From: Trichomonas vaginalis G3
Lineage: Eukaryota; Parabasalia; Trichomonadida; Trichomonadidae
Direction: 5' to 3'
NCBI RefSeq assembly: GCF_026262505.1
Contig: NC_067207.1
Coordinates: 22,784,082-22,848,081 of the forward strand
DNA length: 64,000 nucleotides
Position numbers and translations under genes: made by a program. A model generated the notes under the pieces. The model made no database searches and was not told the origin of the DNA. It was given only the letters and a program-made list of their open reading frames with translations. Positions 8,111 to 17,123 of this stretch are shown here, one piece after another; position 1 is the stretch's first letter, and every line of letters begins with the position of its first letter.

Positions 8111-8689
8111 TTAGCAACTAAATTTTAATGAAATGTTGTGGTCGTCAAATATTTTTATGACGTCTGGGAAACTATATTTTAAGTTCAACGTTTCACCTCC
8201 TTTCATAACGTATATCTTGTCAATGACATTATATGAAACACCACAGCAACTAACGTCGGGTTCTATTTCTTTGATGTTTATATCGTCTGCCTCTGTCAAA
8301 AGTTTCAATAGTTCTTTCAAAACTTCATGAGGTGCAATGACATATGAGTTCACTTTTACAGGGTTGTGTTCGACCAAGTTTAACATTATACCCAAAGCTT
8401 GACAAATCTTCTCCTGAGTTTTAAGTTTGTCTTTAAGTTGTTGGTAGTCGTTTCGAATATCTGCAACAGAACTTAAGTCTCTGCTAACTTCAGGATATGT
8501 TGGTTCTTTTACAGGAACAATTGTTATACCATCTTCGTCTTCGTATGGTTTCCCCACTTCAACATCTCTTTCTTTGACATTGACAACAACACTTTGACTG
8601 TTTGTTTGAGTTGGTGAATTTAACTTCACATCTGCCATCGCCATTAAACCTTTTGAAACACTTACGCTTCTATTTTTCGGAAATGACAT
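8111..8689 (-). CDS. Unknown 192-aa structural-cluster protein
   Basis: I choose the ATG at 8689 (MSFPKNRS). The longer reading frame upstream to 8959 is hydrophobic, runs antisense to the next gene and has no promoter. The protein has a Ser/Thr-rich N terminus, a coiled coil (about residues 68-95, DYQQLKDKLKTQEKICQALG) and a C-terminal segment with a Cys pair (VSCCGVSYN). It lies 4 bp upstream of the penton-like gene and is likely co-transcribed with it. The function is not recognised; a minor virion protein is possible. Confidence 0.6.
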   Translation of the reverse strand: MSFPKNRSVSVSKGLMAMADVKLNSPTQTNSQSVVVNVKERDVEVGKPYEDEDGITIVPVKEPTYPEVSRDLSSVADIRNDYQQLKDKLKTQEKICQALGIMLNLVEHNPVKVNSYVIAPHEVLKELLKLLTEADDINIKEIEPDVSCCGVSYNVIDKIYVMKGGETLNLKYSFPDVIKIFDDHNISLKFSC

Positions 8690-8707
8690 TTTACTTAGAA
8701 TAAAAAG

Positions 8708-9127
8708 ATGGACGTATTCGAGTATCTCTTCGAATTGAAGCAAAACAAAGTTTACACACACAAACAATACAAATACATTGACAGAATAGTTCTTTATACA
8801 AACAATGGTAAATGTTATAGAATAGCAGTCTTTGCTGAACCAAAATATTTTCATAAAGCAAAGAAAGTTGGTATAACTGAAATGGTGAAAGTTCTTGAAG
8901 CAGACAAAAATATAACAACAAAACTTACAGATATTTCTAAAGGTAAGTTTATAATACAATTTTATGTCAAAACTGGCGTACTGTCAATATTTGACGGAGA
9001 GAAGTCAGTTCAAGAACAACTTACTGACCTGCTGCCAAAATCTGCTCGATGGAAGCTGTCGTTATACCAATCTGAGGAGCCCCAGCAGGTTTCATCGAAC
9101 GAATCTTCAAAAGAGCATCTTCCGTGA
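8708..9127 (+). CDS. Unknown 139-aa protein overlapping the capsid gene end
   Basis: The protein is not recognised. About 105 residues look like an ordinary small alpha/beta protein (YKYIDRIVLYTNNGKCYRIAVF). The last 35 (from LPKSARWK) are read antisense through the conserved C terminus of the major capsid gene. The convergent overlap of 107 bp suggests that an earlier stop was lost and the frame now runs into its neighbour. It diverges from the 192-aa gene with 18 bp between start codons. Confidence 0.55.
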   Translation: MDVFEYLFELKQNKVYTHKQYKYIDRIVLYTNNGKCYRIAVFAEPKYFHKAKKVGITEMVKVLEADKNITTKLTDISKGKFIIQFYVKTGVLSIFDGEKSVQEQLTDLLPKSARWKLSLYQSEEPQQVSSNESSKEHLP

Positions 9128-10628
9128 AAAGTGCTATTGGTTTTGTAAACTTCTTTGCTTTCAGTTCATCTGGACCGTCTCTGTCACCAGTATATTGTAT
9201 TTGTACAGTACCAACAGTTGAAATACCACCCATAAAGTCTTCTGAGTCAGCAAATGGAATGCCAAGCCAAAAGTTTGAACGGTCTCCATTTGTATATTGG
9301 GTTTTTTGACCTCCTGTATGAGTCCATACTTTCACATATGGCATAATAGAACTTTGCATTTCAGGGTTAATGGTTGTTGTGAAGTTGTTGTTAAAGTTCA
9401 TAGCATCTAATGTCAAGTTGTATGACCTCATATCCTCAACTGTAGAATATTCTTCTCTTGGATAATATTTGCCATCTATGTTTATATGATATTTAATACC
9501 GGGGTTGTAGAAACAAGAATAGTCATTTATAGTTCGTCTGAACAGTACAAACATAGTATCTGCATGTTTCATTGCAGTTGTTAAAGCAATATCTGTTCTT
9601 GCACCTGGGTCAGCACTTTGGTTTCCAACTTCACCTGCAAAGTCTTTGACAGATATTTGGTGTATAGGGAACATAAGTGGAACTGCAATATATTTGGCAG
9701 CTAAAGCATTTGAAATATCTGGGTCCAACATATAGACTGCAAGTCTGCTTTCTATCTCTTGCATTCAAATTTTTCGCATGTGAACTTAACTGGGTCCCAA
9801 GCAGTTCCAGCAGCATTGAAATAATAGTTTACTTCAGTGTTGAGGTTTGAGAAACCAAAGTCTAAGTCAACTTTGTCTTTTGCAAAATTCGGCGAATGAC
9901 GTTTGATTTGTTCCCTTTACGTCTGTAAGAGTGAATGGGTCTTGTGTTGGTGCAATGACTAAGTTATTTTTGCTTGGAGTAAGTTCGATAGAAATTTTTC
10001 CTGCCCAGTTTGGCAAGTATCTTAAAAACCTGAAGATGAGGAAAGATGACAAAGGAACTCTAAGTTTCAATTTTACTTTGGTTACTGCTGCTGCAGTTTG
10101 TCCAGAAAGGTTAACATAAACTCCTGGAACGTTAGGGTCAAGTCTTCTTATTTTCTCAATAGTTGCATACTGGTCTGTTTGTTCTCTAGCTTGTGGTTGT
10201 ACTGAGTTTCTCAAAGCGAACCATTCATAGTTTGCCCATGTTACTGTTTGAACTAAGTCAGAGTTAGAATATATCTTATATCCCATGAAAACTTCTGGAG
10301 CATATTGGTATCCGACATAGAAAATTCCATTGCAACCTTTCTTGTCAGACAACTTGGCAGAAGGTTTTATTTCAATGTCTTGTTCCACGTATAAGAATGA
10401 GTTGTCAATAGAAATTATATGAAACCTGTCGCAAGCAATATCTACTGTTGTTGAAGAACCTTCTCCAAACTCACCTACGTTTCCATAAGAAACAGCAGTT
10501 GTATATTCGTAAGTTCCAGGAACTATTTCTGACCTTCTAATGGCATTGTCGCATTCGTTATACCATTCGGAAACATTTCCATTCATGGCATCCAAAACTG
10601 TTGGCGTTATATTCTGAGCGGCGTACAT
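9021..10628 (-). pseudogene. Double-jelly-roll major capsid protein gene, broken by two frameshifts
   Basis: Two long frames, 10628-9867 (253 aa) and 9764-9021 (247 aa), are the N- and C-terminal halves of a double-jelly-roll capsid protein. Supports are the N-half run YVGYQYAPEVF, the YEWFAL stretch and the WAGKISIELTPSKNNLVI strand pair. The C half has a Tyr/Asn-rich second barrel ending in a helical tail. The roughly 45 residues between them are intact in a third frame, so two single-base-type shifts are needed, near 9885 and near 9770. The joined length (about 545 residues) suits a Polinton capsid. Both halves are otherwise well preserved, so the damage is recent or a sequencing error. 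Confidence 0.75.
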
Positions 10629-10660
10629 TTCATATGAGTAAAAATATAGAATAGTTGGAT

Positions 10661-12454
10661 TTATATGTCATAATAGAACCCACGTGGACCAAGCTTTACT
10701 TTCTTCCTGACTGAGTTTTTAACTCTTCTTTTTCCTTCATTGCCACTACTTTCACTAGATGAAGTTACTTCTTCACTACTTTCACTTTGTTCTACTCTTC
10801 TTCTTTGGTGTCGCTTTGGTAACTTGCCCTCTGCTTCAAGTTGTTGCATCTTTGCCTCATGTTCACCTAGTATGTTGCAAATTTCCCATGTCCTTTTTGC
10901 CTTTGGGCTCTGGTCGCCCATCTCAGGTAACCTATATCCTAGAAAGAGTTTGTCATAGTCTGTATTTGAGTCTTCGCGTATTGTTTGCATGACTCTTTCC
11001 TGAGTTTCTGGTTCAAGCTCTTCAAACAGAGCTTGTCCATATGGAATAAGCTCGTTTCCAAATATATGTTTTTGTAGCCATTCTGGTTTTCTTTCCATGT
11101 TACCAATAATATCTTTTGTGAATGGGAAAGCTTTTACCCAATCTTTCAGTCTTGCGTCGTTTATTTCTGTAGTTGGTTTTATTTTGTCAAGGAACATGTT
11201 TTTCAATACTAACATTTCATTTGGTACTGTCCATTTGAGTTTTCTTAAATATTCATCCCTTCTCGATTCATTGTCTGCAAAGTAAGTTTTTATGACATTT
11301 TGTAAACTTTCATTTGCAAGGTCATGTACAATAGGTTCTCTTCCTTCTCTATCCCTAACTTTCTTTCTAAACTCTTCACCAAATATACCATCTCTATGGT
11401 TCTGTGTAGTTCTTTGAGATAAATGTTCTAGAACGTCAGGTGTTATATTTCCATCAGCCATGTTCATTTCATACTGGTCCAAAATATCTGCATGTTTCAT
11501 ATCTTTCAATGGCATTAAAGCCGCGCTTAAAATACCAGCTATATCTGGTTCACCATTGACTTCCATTGCGTCTACAACTTCTTGGAATTGAGGTTGTAAG
11601 TTTATGAACCACCTATCTGGGTTAGCTTTATGACCCCATCTCATTGTAGTTCCATCGTCTGCAGAAACAAAAGTAGGTTTGTTTCCATCTTGGTTAGGTT
11701 CTGAATGAACTTTAAACAATGTTTCATTTCTATATGTTTTCTTGAAATTTAACCTTTTATCTTCACCGAGTTCATCCGAAGATTGAACGTTAAATGCTCG
11801 TAAGTAAAAAGGGTTGTTGTATTTGTGTACATTTTTTTTCAGTACTTCCATTCTATGCTGAATATTTTCATCTGGTGTTGGAGTCTTTTGTATGTCGGCA
11901 AACATTTTTCGATATTCTTCTACTATGTCAGCCGAATCTTTCTTAGACTCTTGGAAAGATTCCATATTCACCTCATGCTCTTGTTGAGGGTCAAGATTTT
12001 TCGGCTGTTCCAAATCTTCATCTAGTTCTGTGAAGTTAGTTTCCAAAGGAGTGACTTGTTCGTTTCCTTCAGGCTCTTCTAGCTGTTGTTGCTGAACTAT
12101 TTCTTCCATGTCTGGTTGTATCTGAACTAGTTCTTCCTGTGGAGTTTCTTGTACCTCATCTGCTGGCATTTCATATATTCCGAGACCGTTTTCAACAATT
12201 TCCCTATCTACGTCATCCGCATTCATAAGCTTTTGTTCTTTCGTTCCGTCTCTATTTTTTACGCGTTTCATGACGAAAGTTGAATTGTCATTTAGCTCTG
12301 ACATCAAATATCTCGGAGTAAATTCAGTCATGTCATTTGGATGATATGCTATTAAATCATATCCCTTTAGCGAGCTTGTATTTTCCAGGTTTGAGATTAT
12401 ATCCGTTTTGGTGCTGAGCCATAAAGCTAAATAGGTTCGGGTCAGTATTTCCAT
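10661..12454 (-). CDS. Large structural-type protein, downstream frame
   Basis: The open frame continues up to 12517 but has no ATG there. The first ATG is at 12454, and the first convincing protein sequence starts near 12360. It encodes about 550-600 residues: a Gln/Glu-rich low-complexity stretch, then a long alpha-helical region (about residues 190-520), then a Ser/Glu patch (SESSEEVTSSSESS) and a basic C-terminal end (KRRVKNSVRKKVK). Neither family nor enzyme motif is recognised. It overlaps the next ORF by about 100-160 bp, and the pair looks like one gene with a +1 shift near 12365. It is probably a virion protein, judged by its place beside the capsid gene. Confidence 0.6.
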   Translation of the reverse strand: MEILTRTYLALWLSTKTDIISNLENTSSLKGYDLIAYHPNDMTEFTPRYLMSELNDNSTFVMKRVKNRDGTKEQKLMNADDVDREIVENGLGIYEMPADEVQETPQEELVQIQPDMEEIVQQQQLEEPEGNEQVTPLETNFTELDEDLEQPKNLDPQQEHEVNMESFQESKKDSADIVEEYRKMFADIQKTPTPDENIQHRMEVLKKNVHKYNNPFYLRAFNVQSSDELGEDKRLNFKKTYRNETLFKVHSEPNQDGNKPTFVSADDGTTMRWGHKANPDRWFINLQPQFQEVVDAMEVNGEPDIAGILSAALMPLKDMKHADILDQYEMNMADGNITPDVLEHLSQRTTQNHRDGIFGEEFRKKVRDREGREPIVHDLANESLQNVIKTYFADNESRRDEYLRKLKWTVPNEMLVLKNMFLDKIKPTTEINDARLKDWVKAFPFTKDIIGNMERKPEWLQKHIFGNELIPYGQALFEELEPETQERVMQTIREDSNTDYDKLFLGYRLPEMGDQSPKAKRTWEICNILGEHEAKMQQLEAEGKLPKRHQRRRVEQSESSEEVTSSSESSGNEGKRRVKNSVRKKVKLGPRGFYYDI

Positions 12455-13622
12455 CCTTGAACTTTCCAATAGCTTCTTTATATCTGTCACTAAAGTCAAT
12501 ACTATCTGGGAAACCACACTCTTCTTTAAGCATTTTTAAGAATTCTTGGTTTCCTTGTTCTCTACTTCTTTTATGTCCTTGCTCTGTTTGTGGTTGTTGT
12601 TGTGCAGGGTTTTGAACTGTTGGTTGTTGTGTTGGTTGTTGTGTTGGTTGTTGTTGTTGTGCTGGATTTTGAACTGTTGGTTGTTGTGCTGGTTGTTGTG
12701 CATGCCTGTGTCTGTGTCCATGTGACGATGTAAATGTTCTAGGTAGTCCTGGTGCAGGTGCTTCTCTTGGAGGGTTTGGTGGTATATAAGTTCCACCAGC
12801 TGGCACATATGTTCCATCTGCAGCGTAATGTCCTACCTGACTTTTCGTTTTTAAGAAAGCATTTACTAGGTCTGTTTTGGTCTGTTGTAACTCTTTTTCT
12901 TGACTTTTCACAACAGTTGCTCTAACGGCGTCATAGGCACTTTGAACTGCCTGTCTCGTTGCTGCATCTGTTATTTTCGTCATATTTTGTGCTACTTCTT
13001 TTAACTCTTTGTCGAAACCTTCAGACTTCAGTTTCTTTCCAGATGAGAAGTCGTTCACTTGTTTCACCTTACTATGAAGAGCTTCGAAAGCGTTCTTAAA
13101 GTCAGCATTTGTTAAAGCTTCATTTGAACTATCTTCATCCGCTTGTATTTTTGTCCTTATTGACCCTATGAGTTGGGCTGCTTTAGCGTTGGCTTGGGCA
13201 TCTAACCAGTCATTGTTAGCTTTTATATATTCTGCGCTTTTCATTGCCTTTTGCATAGCCGCGTCGTTATTTTTACTTTCTTGTGCTAAGTTTTCATACT
13301 GTACGGTTTGGTTTTGCAACTGTAAAAGTTTTTCTGCCTTTACATTTGCTTCAACTTCTTTTTTATACTCATCGCTATCCATATATGTCTTCAGGGCTTT
13401 TTGTTTTATCTCTTCATCTTTCAGTATTTTATATTGAGTAGTATGGTTTTTCAAATTTATGACATCTTGTTCCATTTTTGCTACTTCTGCTGCTTTTTCT
13501 GACACTTTTTTCGCATATTCCTCTGTACTTAGTTCTTTCAGTTGTTCTTCTTTCTTCTTTTTCTCTACGTTTAACTTGTTATATACGAAAACGATAAAAA
13601 CAGTTTGACAGAAAAGTGACAA
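12357..13622 (-). CDS. Coiled-coil/Gln-rich protein, upstream frame of the same pair
   Basis: The frame has no ATG near its 5' end. It begins after a stop near 13635, and the first Met is about 50 residues in, so the true start is missing or lies in the disturbed region upstream. It is mostly coiled coil (residues 20-270, many K/E/A/Q), followed by a Pro/Gly linker, a His-rich spot (SSHGHRHRHAQQ), Gln/Pro repeats (QQPTQQPTVQNPAQQ) and a short helical end. The stop at 12357 comes just where the downstream frame starts to look coding. No family is recognised; a structural or scaffolding role is possible. Confidence 0.55.
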   Translation of the reverse strand: MSLFCQTVFIVFVYNKLNVEKKKKEEQLKELSTEEYAKKVSEKAAEVAKMEQDVINLKNHTTQYKILKDEEIKQKALKTYMDSDEYKKEVEANVKAEKLLQLQNQTVQYENLAQESKNNDAAMQKAMKSAEYIKANNDWLDAQANAKAAQLIGSIRTKIQADEDSSNEALTNADFKNAFEALHSKVKQVNDFSSGKKLKSEGFDKELKEVAQNMTKITDAATRQAVQSAYDAVRATVVKSQEKELQQTKTDLVNAFLKTKSQVGHYAADGTYVPAGGTYIPPNPPREAPAPGLPRTFTSSHGHRHRHAQQPAQQPTVQNPAQQQQPTQQPTQQPTVQNPAQQQPQTEQGHKRSREQGNQEFLKMLKEECGFPDSIDFSDRYKEAIGKFKDGNTDPNLFSFMAQHQNGYNLKPGKYKLAKGI

Positions 13623-13720
13623 CTTTACGTGTCAAAAATATAAAAAGTGATATTTTATTCATCATTATCTTCTTCATAATTTATTTCATATTCTTCGTCT
13701 TACCAACAAAAGATGGGAAT
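13623..13720 (-). pseudogene. Acidic C-terminal coding relic
   Basis: Minus-strand sequence just before the cloverleaf array encodes a short acidic tail (DEEYEINYEEDNDE) ending in a stop near 13665. It looks like the last residues of a gene whose body is absent and is replaced by the repeat array. Confidence 0.3.
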
Positions 13721-14685
13721 GTGAACAATTGCGGGCAATTTTTAGCCATTTTGGCTTGGAACTAGAGCCTGCGAGGTACATGGATAGTATCAGTACCTCA
13801 CAGGCTCTAGTTCTCTATATGGCGCCGAGAAATTTTGGTGAAATGTGGTCGCATTTCACCAAAATTTTTTCGGCGCCATAGGATGAATTGGAGGGTGAGA
13901 GATATTATTTCATACAATACTACTCTCACCCTCCAATTCCAAGCCAAAATGGCTAAAAAATTGCCCGCAATGTGAACAATTGCGGGCAATTTTTAGCCAT
14001 TTTGGCTTGGAACTAGAGCCTGCGAGGTACATGGATAGTATCAGTACCTCACAGGCTCTAGTTCTCTATATGGCGCCGAGAAATTTTGGTGAAATGTGGT
14101 CGCATTTCACCAAAATTTTTTCGGCGCCATAGGATGAATTGGAGGGTGAGAGATATTATTTCATACAATACTACTCTCACCCTCCAATTCCAAGCCAAAA
14201 TGGCTAAAAATTGCCCGCAATGTGAACAATTGCGGGCAATTTTTAGCCATTTTGGCTTGGAACTAGAGCCTGCGAGGTACATGGATAGTATCAGTACCTC
14301 ACAGGCTCTAGTTCTCTATATGGCGCCGAGAAATTTTGGTGAAATGTGGTCGCATTTCACCAAAATTTTTTCGGCGCCATAGGATGAATTGGAGGGTGAG
14401 AGATATTATTTCATACAATACTACTCTCACCCTCCAATTCCAAGCCAAAATGGCTAAAAATTGCCCGCAATGTGAACAATTGCGGGCAATTTTTAGCCAT
14501 TTTGGCTTGGAACTAGAGCCTGCGAGGTACATGGATAGTATCAGTACCTCACAGGCTCTAGTTCTCTATATGGCGCCGAGAAATTTTGGTGAAATGTGGT
14601 CGCATTTCACCAAAATTTTTTCGGCGCCATAGGATGAATTGGAGGGTGAGAGATATTATTTCATACAATACTACTCTCACCCTCA
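13721..14685. repeat. Four tandem 250-bp units, each a DNA cloverleaf of nested palindromes
   Basis: Unit starts are at 13721 (251 bp), 13972, 14222 and 14472; the last copy stops before its outer stem closes. In the second unit the outer stem pairs 13980-14011 with 14188-14220. Between them lie three further hairpins: 14011-14063 (stem CTAGAGCCTG.GAGGTAC), 14069-14131 (stem starting TATGGCGCCGA, about 25 bp) and 14136-14190 (stem GAATTGGAGGGTGAGAG). Almost every base except the loops is paired. The join between units (TTGCCCGCAA with TTGCGGGCAA) is itself an inverted repeat. The units are nearly identical, which points to recent amplification or conversion. Confidence 0.9.
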
Positions 14686-14707
14686 ATTTTAATTACTTAA
14701 ACTCATT

Positions 14708-15169
14708 CTATTTTTTTGACATGTAAATGTCACTTTTACTGAGATCTGACACAATGTCAGATCTCTTTTTTTCGTATATAAGAAACTCATTGAGTTTCTT
14801 TGTGTGTCTGTCATATTCTAGTTTCTTTTCGTTTTCACTTATTTGCTTCTGTATGTCTATGTTTGACTTTTTGACATCTGTTATTTGATTTTTGAGTGAA
14901 CTCAAATTCATTTGACTTTGAGGGTTATAGGCTGTTCCGTCTGCAGCTCCACCATAGCCTGCCATTTTCGCTAAAAGTGCCGCTCTTAAACCTCCACTCT
15001 GTGCACCAAGAACTCGGTTTAAAAGCATAGGATTGCTTGACATTTGTTGCAACATAGTGGGGTCATTCATAATTTGTTGTTGCAACTGTTGTTGTGGTGT
15101 CAGTTTTACTATTGGATGTTTCAATGCTCGCTTCCTCTTACGTATATTCTTACGTAGCTTACGTGGCAT
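14708..15169 (-). CDS. Small basic core-like protein
   Basis: The 153-aa protein begins with a very basic stretch (MPRKLRKNIRKRKRALKH). A Gln/Met/Leu-rich segment and a Gly/Ala-rich segment (KMAGYGGAADGTAYNP) follow, and it ends in a coiled coil (about residues 90-140). No known family is recognised by eye. A basic N terminus, small size and position next to structural genes resemble DNA-condensing core proteins of adenovirus-like viruses; this is an analogy only. It lies just inside the noncoding right end of the element. Confidence 0.6.
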   Translation of the reverse strand: MPRKLRKNIRKRKRALKHPIVKLTPQQQLQQQIMNDPTMLQQMSSNPMLLNRVLGAQSGGLRAALLAKMAGYGGAADGTAYNPQSQMNLSSLKNQITDVKKSNIDIQKQISENEKKLEYDRHTKKLNEFLIYEKKRSDIVSDLSKSDIYMSKK

Positions 15170-16227
15170 TTTAAGTGAAGTAAAAAACAGTTTTTGACAG
15201 ATGTTTTATTGTGACTTCTTCGTAAAGACTTTGTTGAGATTTCTTCGTAAATGAGTGTAAATGACCCAAAAATATATTTTAGGGTAGAAGGGTATATCTA
15301 ACCTCTTTTCTAACCTCTTTTCTACCCTCTTGAATTTTCATGAATTTCTTCGTAAATGTTTTGTCAAGACTTCTTCGTAAAGACTTTGTTGAGACTTCTT
15401 CGTAAAGACTTTGTTGAGACTTCTTCGTAAATGAGTGTAAATGACCCAAAAATATATTTTAGGGTAGAAGGGTATATCTAACCTCTTTTCTAACCTCTTT
15501 TCTAACCTCTTTTCTAACCTCTTTTCTACCCTCTTGAATTTTCATGAATTTCTTCGTAAAGACTTTGTTAAGACTTCTTCGTAAAGACTTTGTTGAGACT
15601 TCTTCGTAAAGACTTTGTTAAGACTTCTTCGTAAAGACTTTGTTGAGACTTCTTCGTAAAGACTTTGTTAAGACTTCTTCGTAAAGACTTTGTTGAGACT
15701 TCTTCGTAAAGACTTTGTCAAGACTTCATCGTAAAGACTTTGTTGAGATTTCTTCGTAAATGACCCTAGTAGTATATTTTTGGTGTAAATTTCATGAAAA
15801 TTCAAGAGGGTAGAAAAGAGGTTAGAAAAGAGGTTAGATATACCCTTCTACCCTAAAATATATTTTTGGTGTAAATTTCATGAAAATTCAAGAGGGTAGA
15901 AAAGAGGTTAGAAAAGAGGTTAGATATACCCTTCTACCCTAAAATATATTTTTGGTGTAAATTTCATGAAAATTCAAGAGGGTAGAAAAGAGGTTAGAAA
16001 AGAGGTTAGATATACCCTTCTACCCTAAAATATATTTTTGGTGTAAATTTCATGAAAATTCATGAAAATTCAAGAGGTTAGAAATGAGGTTAGAAAAGAG
16101 GTTAGATATACCCTTCTACCCTAAAATATATTTTTGCCGAATTCTGTATAAAATTCTGAGTAAAATGACAGATGTTTATATGACACTTTCTCCGGTTTAT
16201 AGGACCTCTCTCATATTCTAAACATCT
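15170..16227. repeat. Subterminal repeat region: 25-bp iterons and palindrome blocks
   Basis: No gene is present. Positions 15205-15450 and 15545-15765 are runs of a 25-bp unit (GACTTCTTCGTAAAGACTTT, then GTTGA). Positions 15270-15345, 15460-15550 and 15800-16135 hold palindrome/iteron blocks with AGGTTAGAAA direct copies. A roughly 86-bp higher-order unit (block plus GGTGTAAATTTCATGAAAA) is repeated four times in the last part. The same 25-bp period and blocks fill the palindromic element. Confidence 0.8.
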
Positions 16228-16265
16228 TCGGGGCTAGAGGGCACGAAGTGCCTGGAAGCCCCACT
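16226..16265. repeat. Terminal nested hairpin, right end of the element
   Basis: The outer stem is GGGGCT (16230-16235) with AGCCCC (16257-16262). The inner stem is GGCAC (16240-16244) with GTGCC (16248-16252) around GAA. The terminus on the minus strand reads AGTGGGGC. The layout of outer G-rich stem, spacer and GGCAC/GTNCC inner stem is the same as at both ends of the palindromic element. Confidence 0.6.
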
Positions 16266-16291
16266 ACCTTTTTTTTTTTTTTTTTTTTTTT
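16266..16291. other. Poly(T) run abutting the transposase stop codon
   Basis: After ACC come about 22 T residues, ending in the stop codon of the minus-strand transposase. On the gene strand this is TAA followed at once by a poly(A) tract. Trichomonad poly(A) signals (UAAA) often overlap the stop, so the tract could be a copied mRNA tail or simple slippage. Confidence 0.5.
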
Positions 16292-17123
16292 ATCTTATTG
16301 CTACAATCGTTTCAAACATACTTTCATTGAAATGCAATATTGTGACTGCCATCCTAATTGGCCAAGAAGCATGCCAATTAATATTTTTATTAGCAAGCAT
16401 TGCTTTGATATGGTTTATCGATTCAACTACTTGAGTTGAATGAATCTTTTTTACCATATCAAAGATTTTTACGGTATCTTCGAGGAATTTTTTAAGTGTT
16501 TTTATAGCAGTTTTATTTTTTGCATATTTCCATGTTTTAATCATCTTGCATTTTTCAGGATCTGGACAAAATTTATGATTTCCGGCATAATGTTTAGCGG
16601 AATTCAACCATAAAAACTTCTTTGTTTTAATTGACATATGTGTGTCATTGAGAAGTTGCCTAAGCCAACGCAATAAATTCTTTGAAATGCTAGATAAGAT
16701 TCTGAATTCTGGCAGTTTGAGCTTTTTCTGTATATTGTTAAGAAAATGTCCAGGATCTCTGTATTCTCTGATACCTTTGAACGTATTTTTGATTGTAGAA
16801 ACAATTTTGACATCGCCATCATGCACAAAAAAATTTACACGTTTTTCATTATTCCAACGCTTCAGCATTCTTTTTAAGCCTTCAAATTCCATTTCATTTG
16901 ATTTTCCGTTGAAATTACCTTTGAAATTTTTAAAAGATTTAGATATCACTTCCCAATCTACAATTTTTTTGAGTTTCTCTTCTACAAATTGTACATAGCA
17001 AAACATTGCATTTCTTCTCTGACTCCAAGAACCGTCAAACAAAAGTCCCGAACATTTTCTCATTCGAGATTTCCAATAATTAACAGATTCTCTGGCAACT
17101 TCTATGATAACACGACCAACCTT
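16290..17123 (-). pseudogene. Mutator/Mutsu-like DDE transposase, C-terminal part
   Basis: The minus-strand frame has the pattern of the Mutator-like (Mutsu-type) transposase domain. First Asp in LLFDGSWSQRRNA, then a region matching the family motif N(Y/F)xGxSxxMExE (here NFNGKSNEMEFEG), second Asp in VHDGD, a DPGHFLNN stretch and the late Glu in VVESINHIKAML. The C-terminal end is complete. The gene is cut at 17123 by the palindromic element and its N-terminal part is at 37450-37656. Apparent N-terminal residues beyond 17123 are encoded by the element's terminus and do not belong to the protein. Confidence 0.8.
17119..17123. repeat. Target-site duplication, left copy (ACCTT)
   Basis: ACCTT directly precedes the element end AGTTAGTATACC, and the same five bases directly follow the other end at 37445-37449. 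Removing the element and one copy restores the reading frame of the interrupted transposase. Confidence 0.85.

Larger units (their letters stand above)
1..16265. mobile_element. Maverick/Polinton-like virus-like element, right-hand part
   Basis: The stretch encodes a set typical of Polintons/Mavericks and related viruses: packaging ATPase, SF3 helicase, penton-like and double-jelly-roll capsid proteins, and KilA-N proteins. Genes are compact, intronless and on both strands, and most share an A/T-tract promoter. The right end is placed at 16265: on the minus strand the terminus reads AGTGGGGC and continues into a nested hairpin like that at the ends of the second element. A following ACCTT could be the target duplication, but the left end is outside the window, so it cannot be confirmed. 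Polymerase B, integrase and protease genes are not visible here and may lie to the left. Confidence 0.8.
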
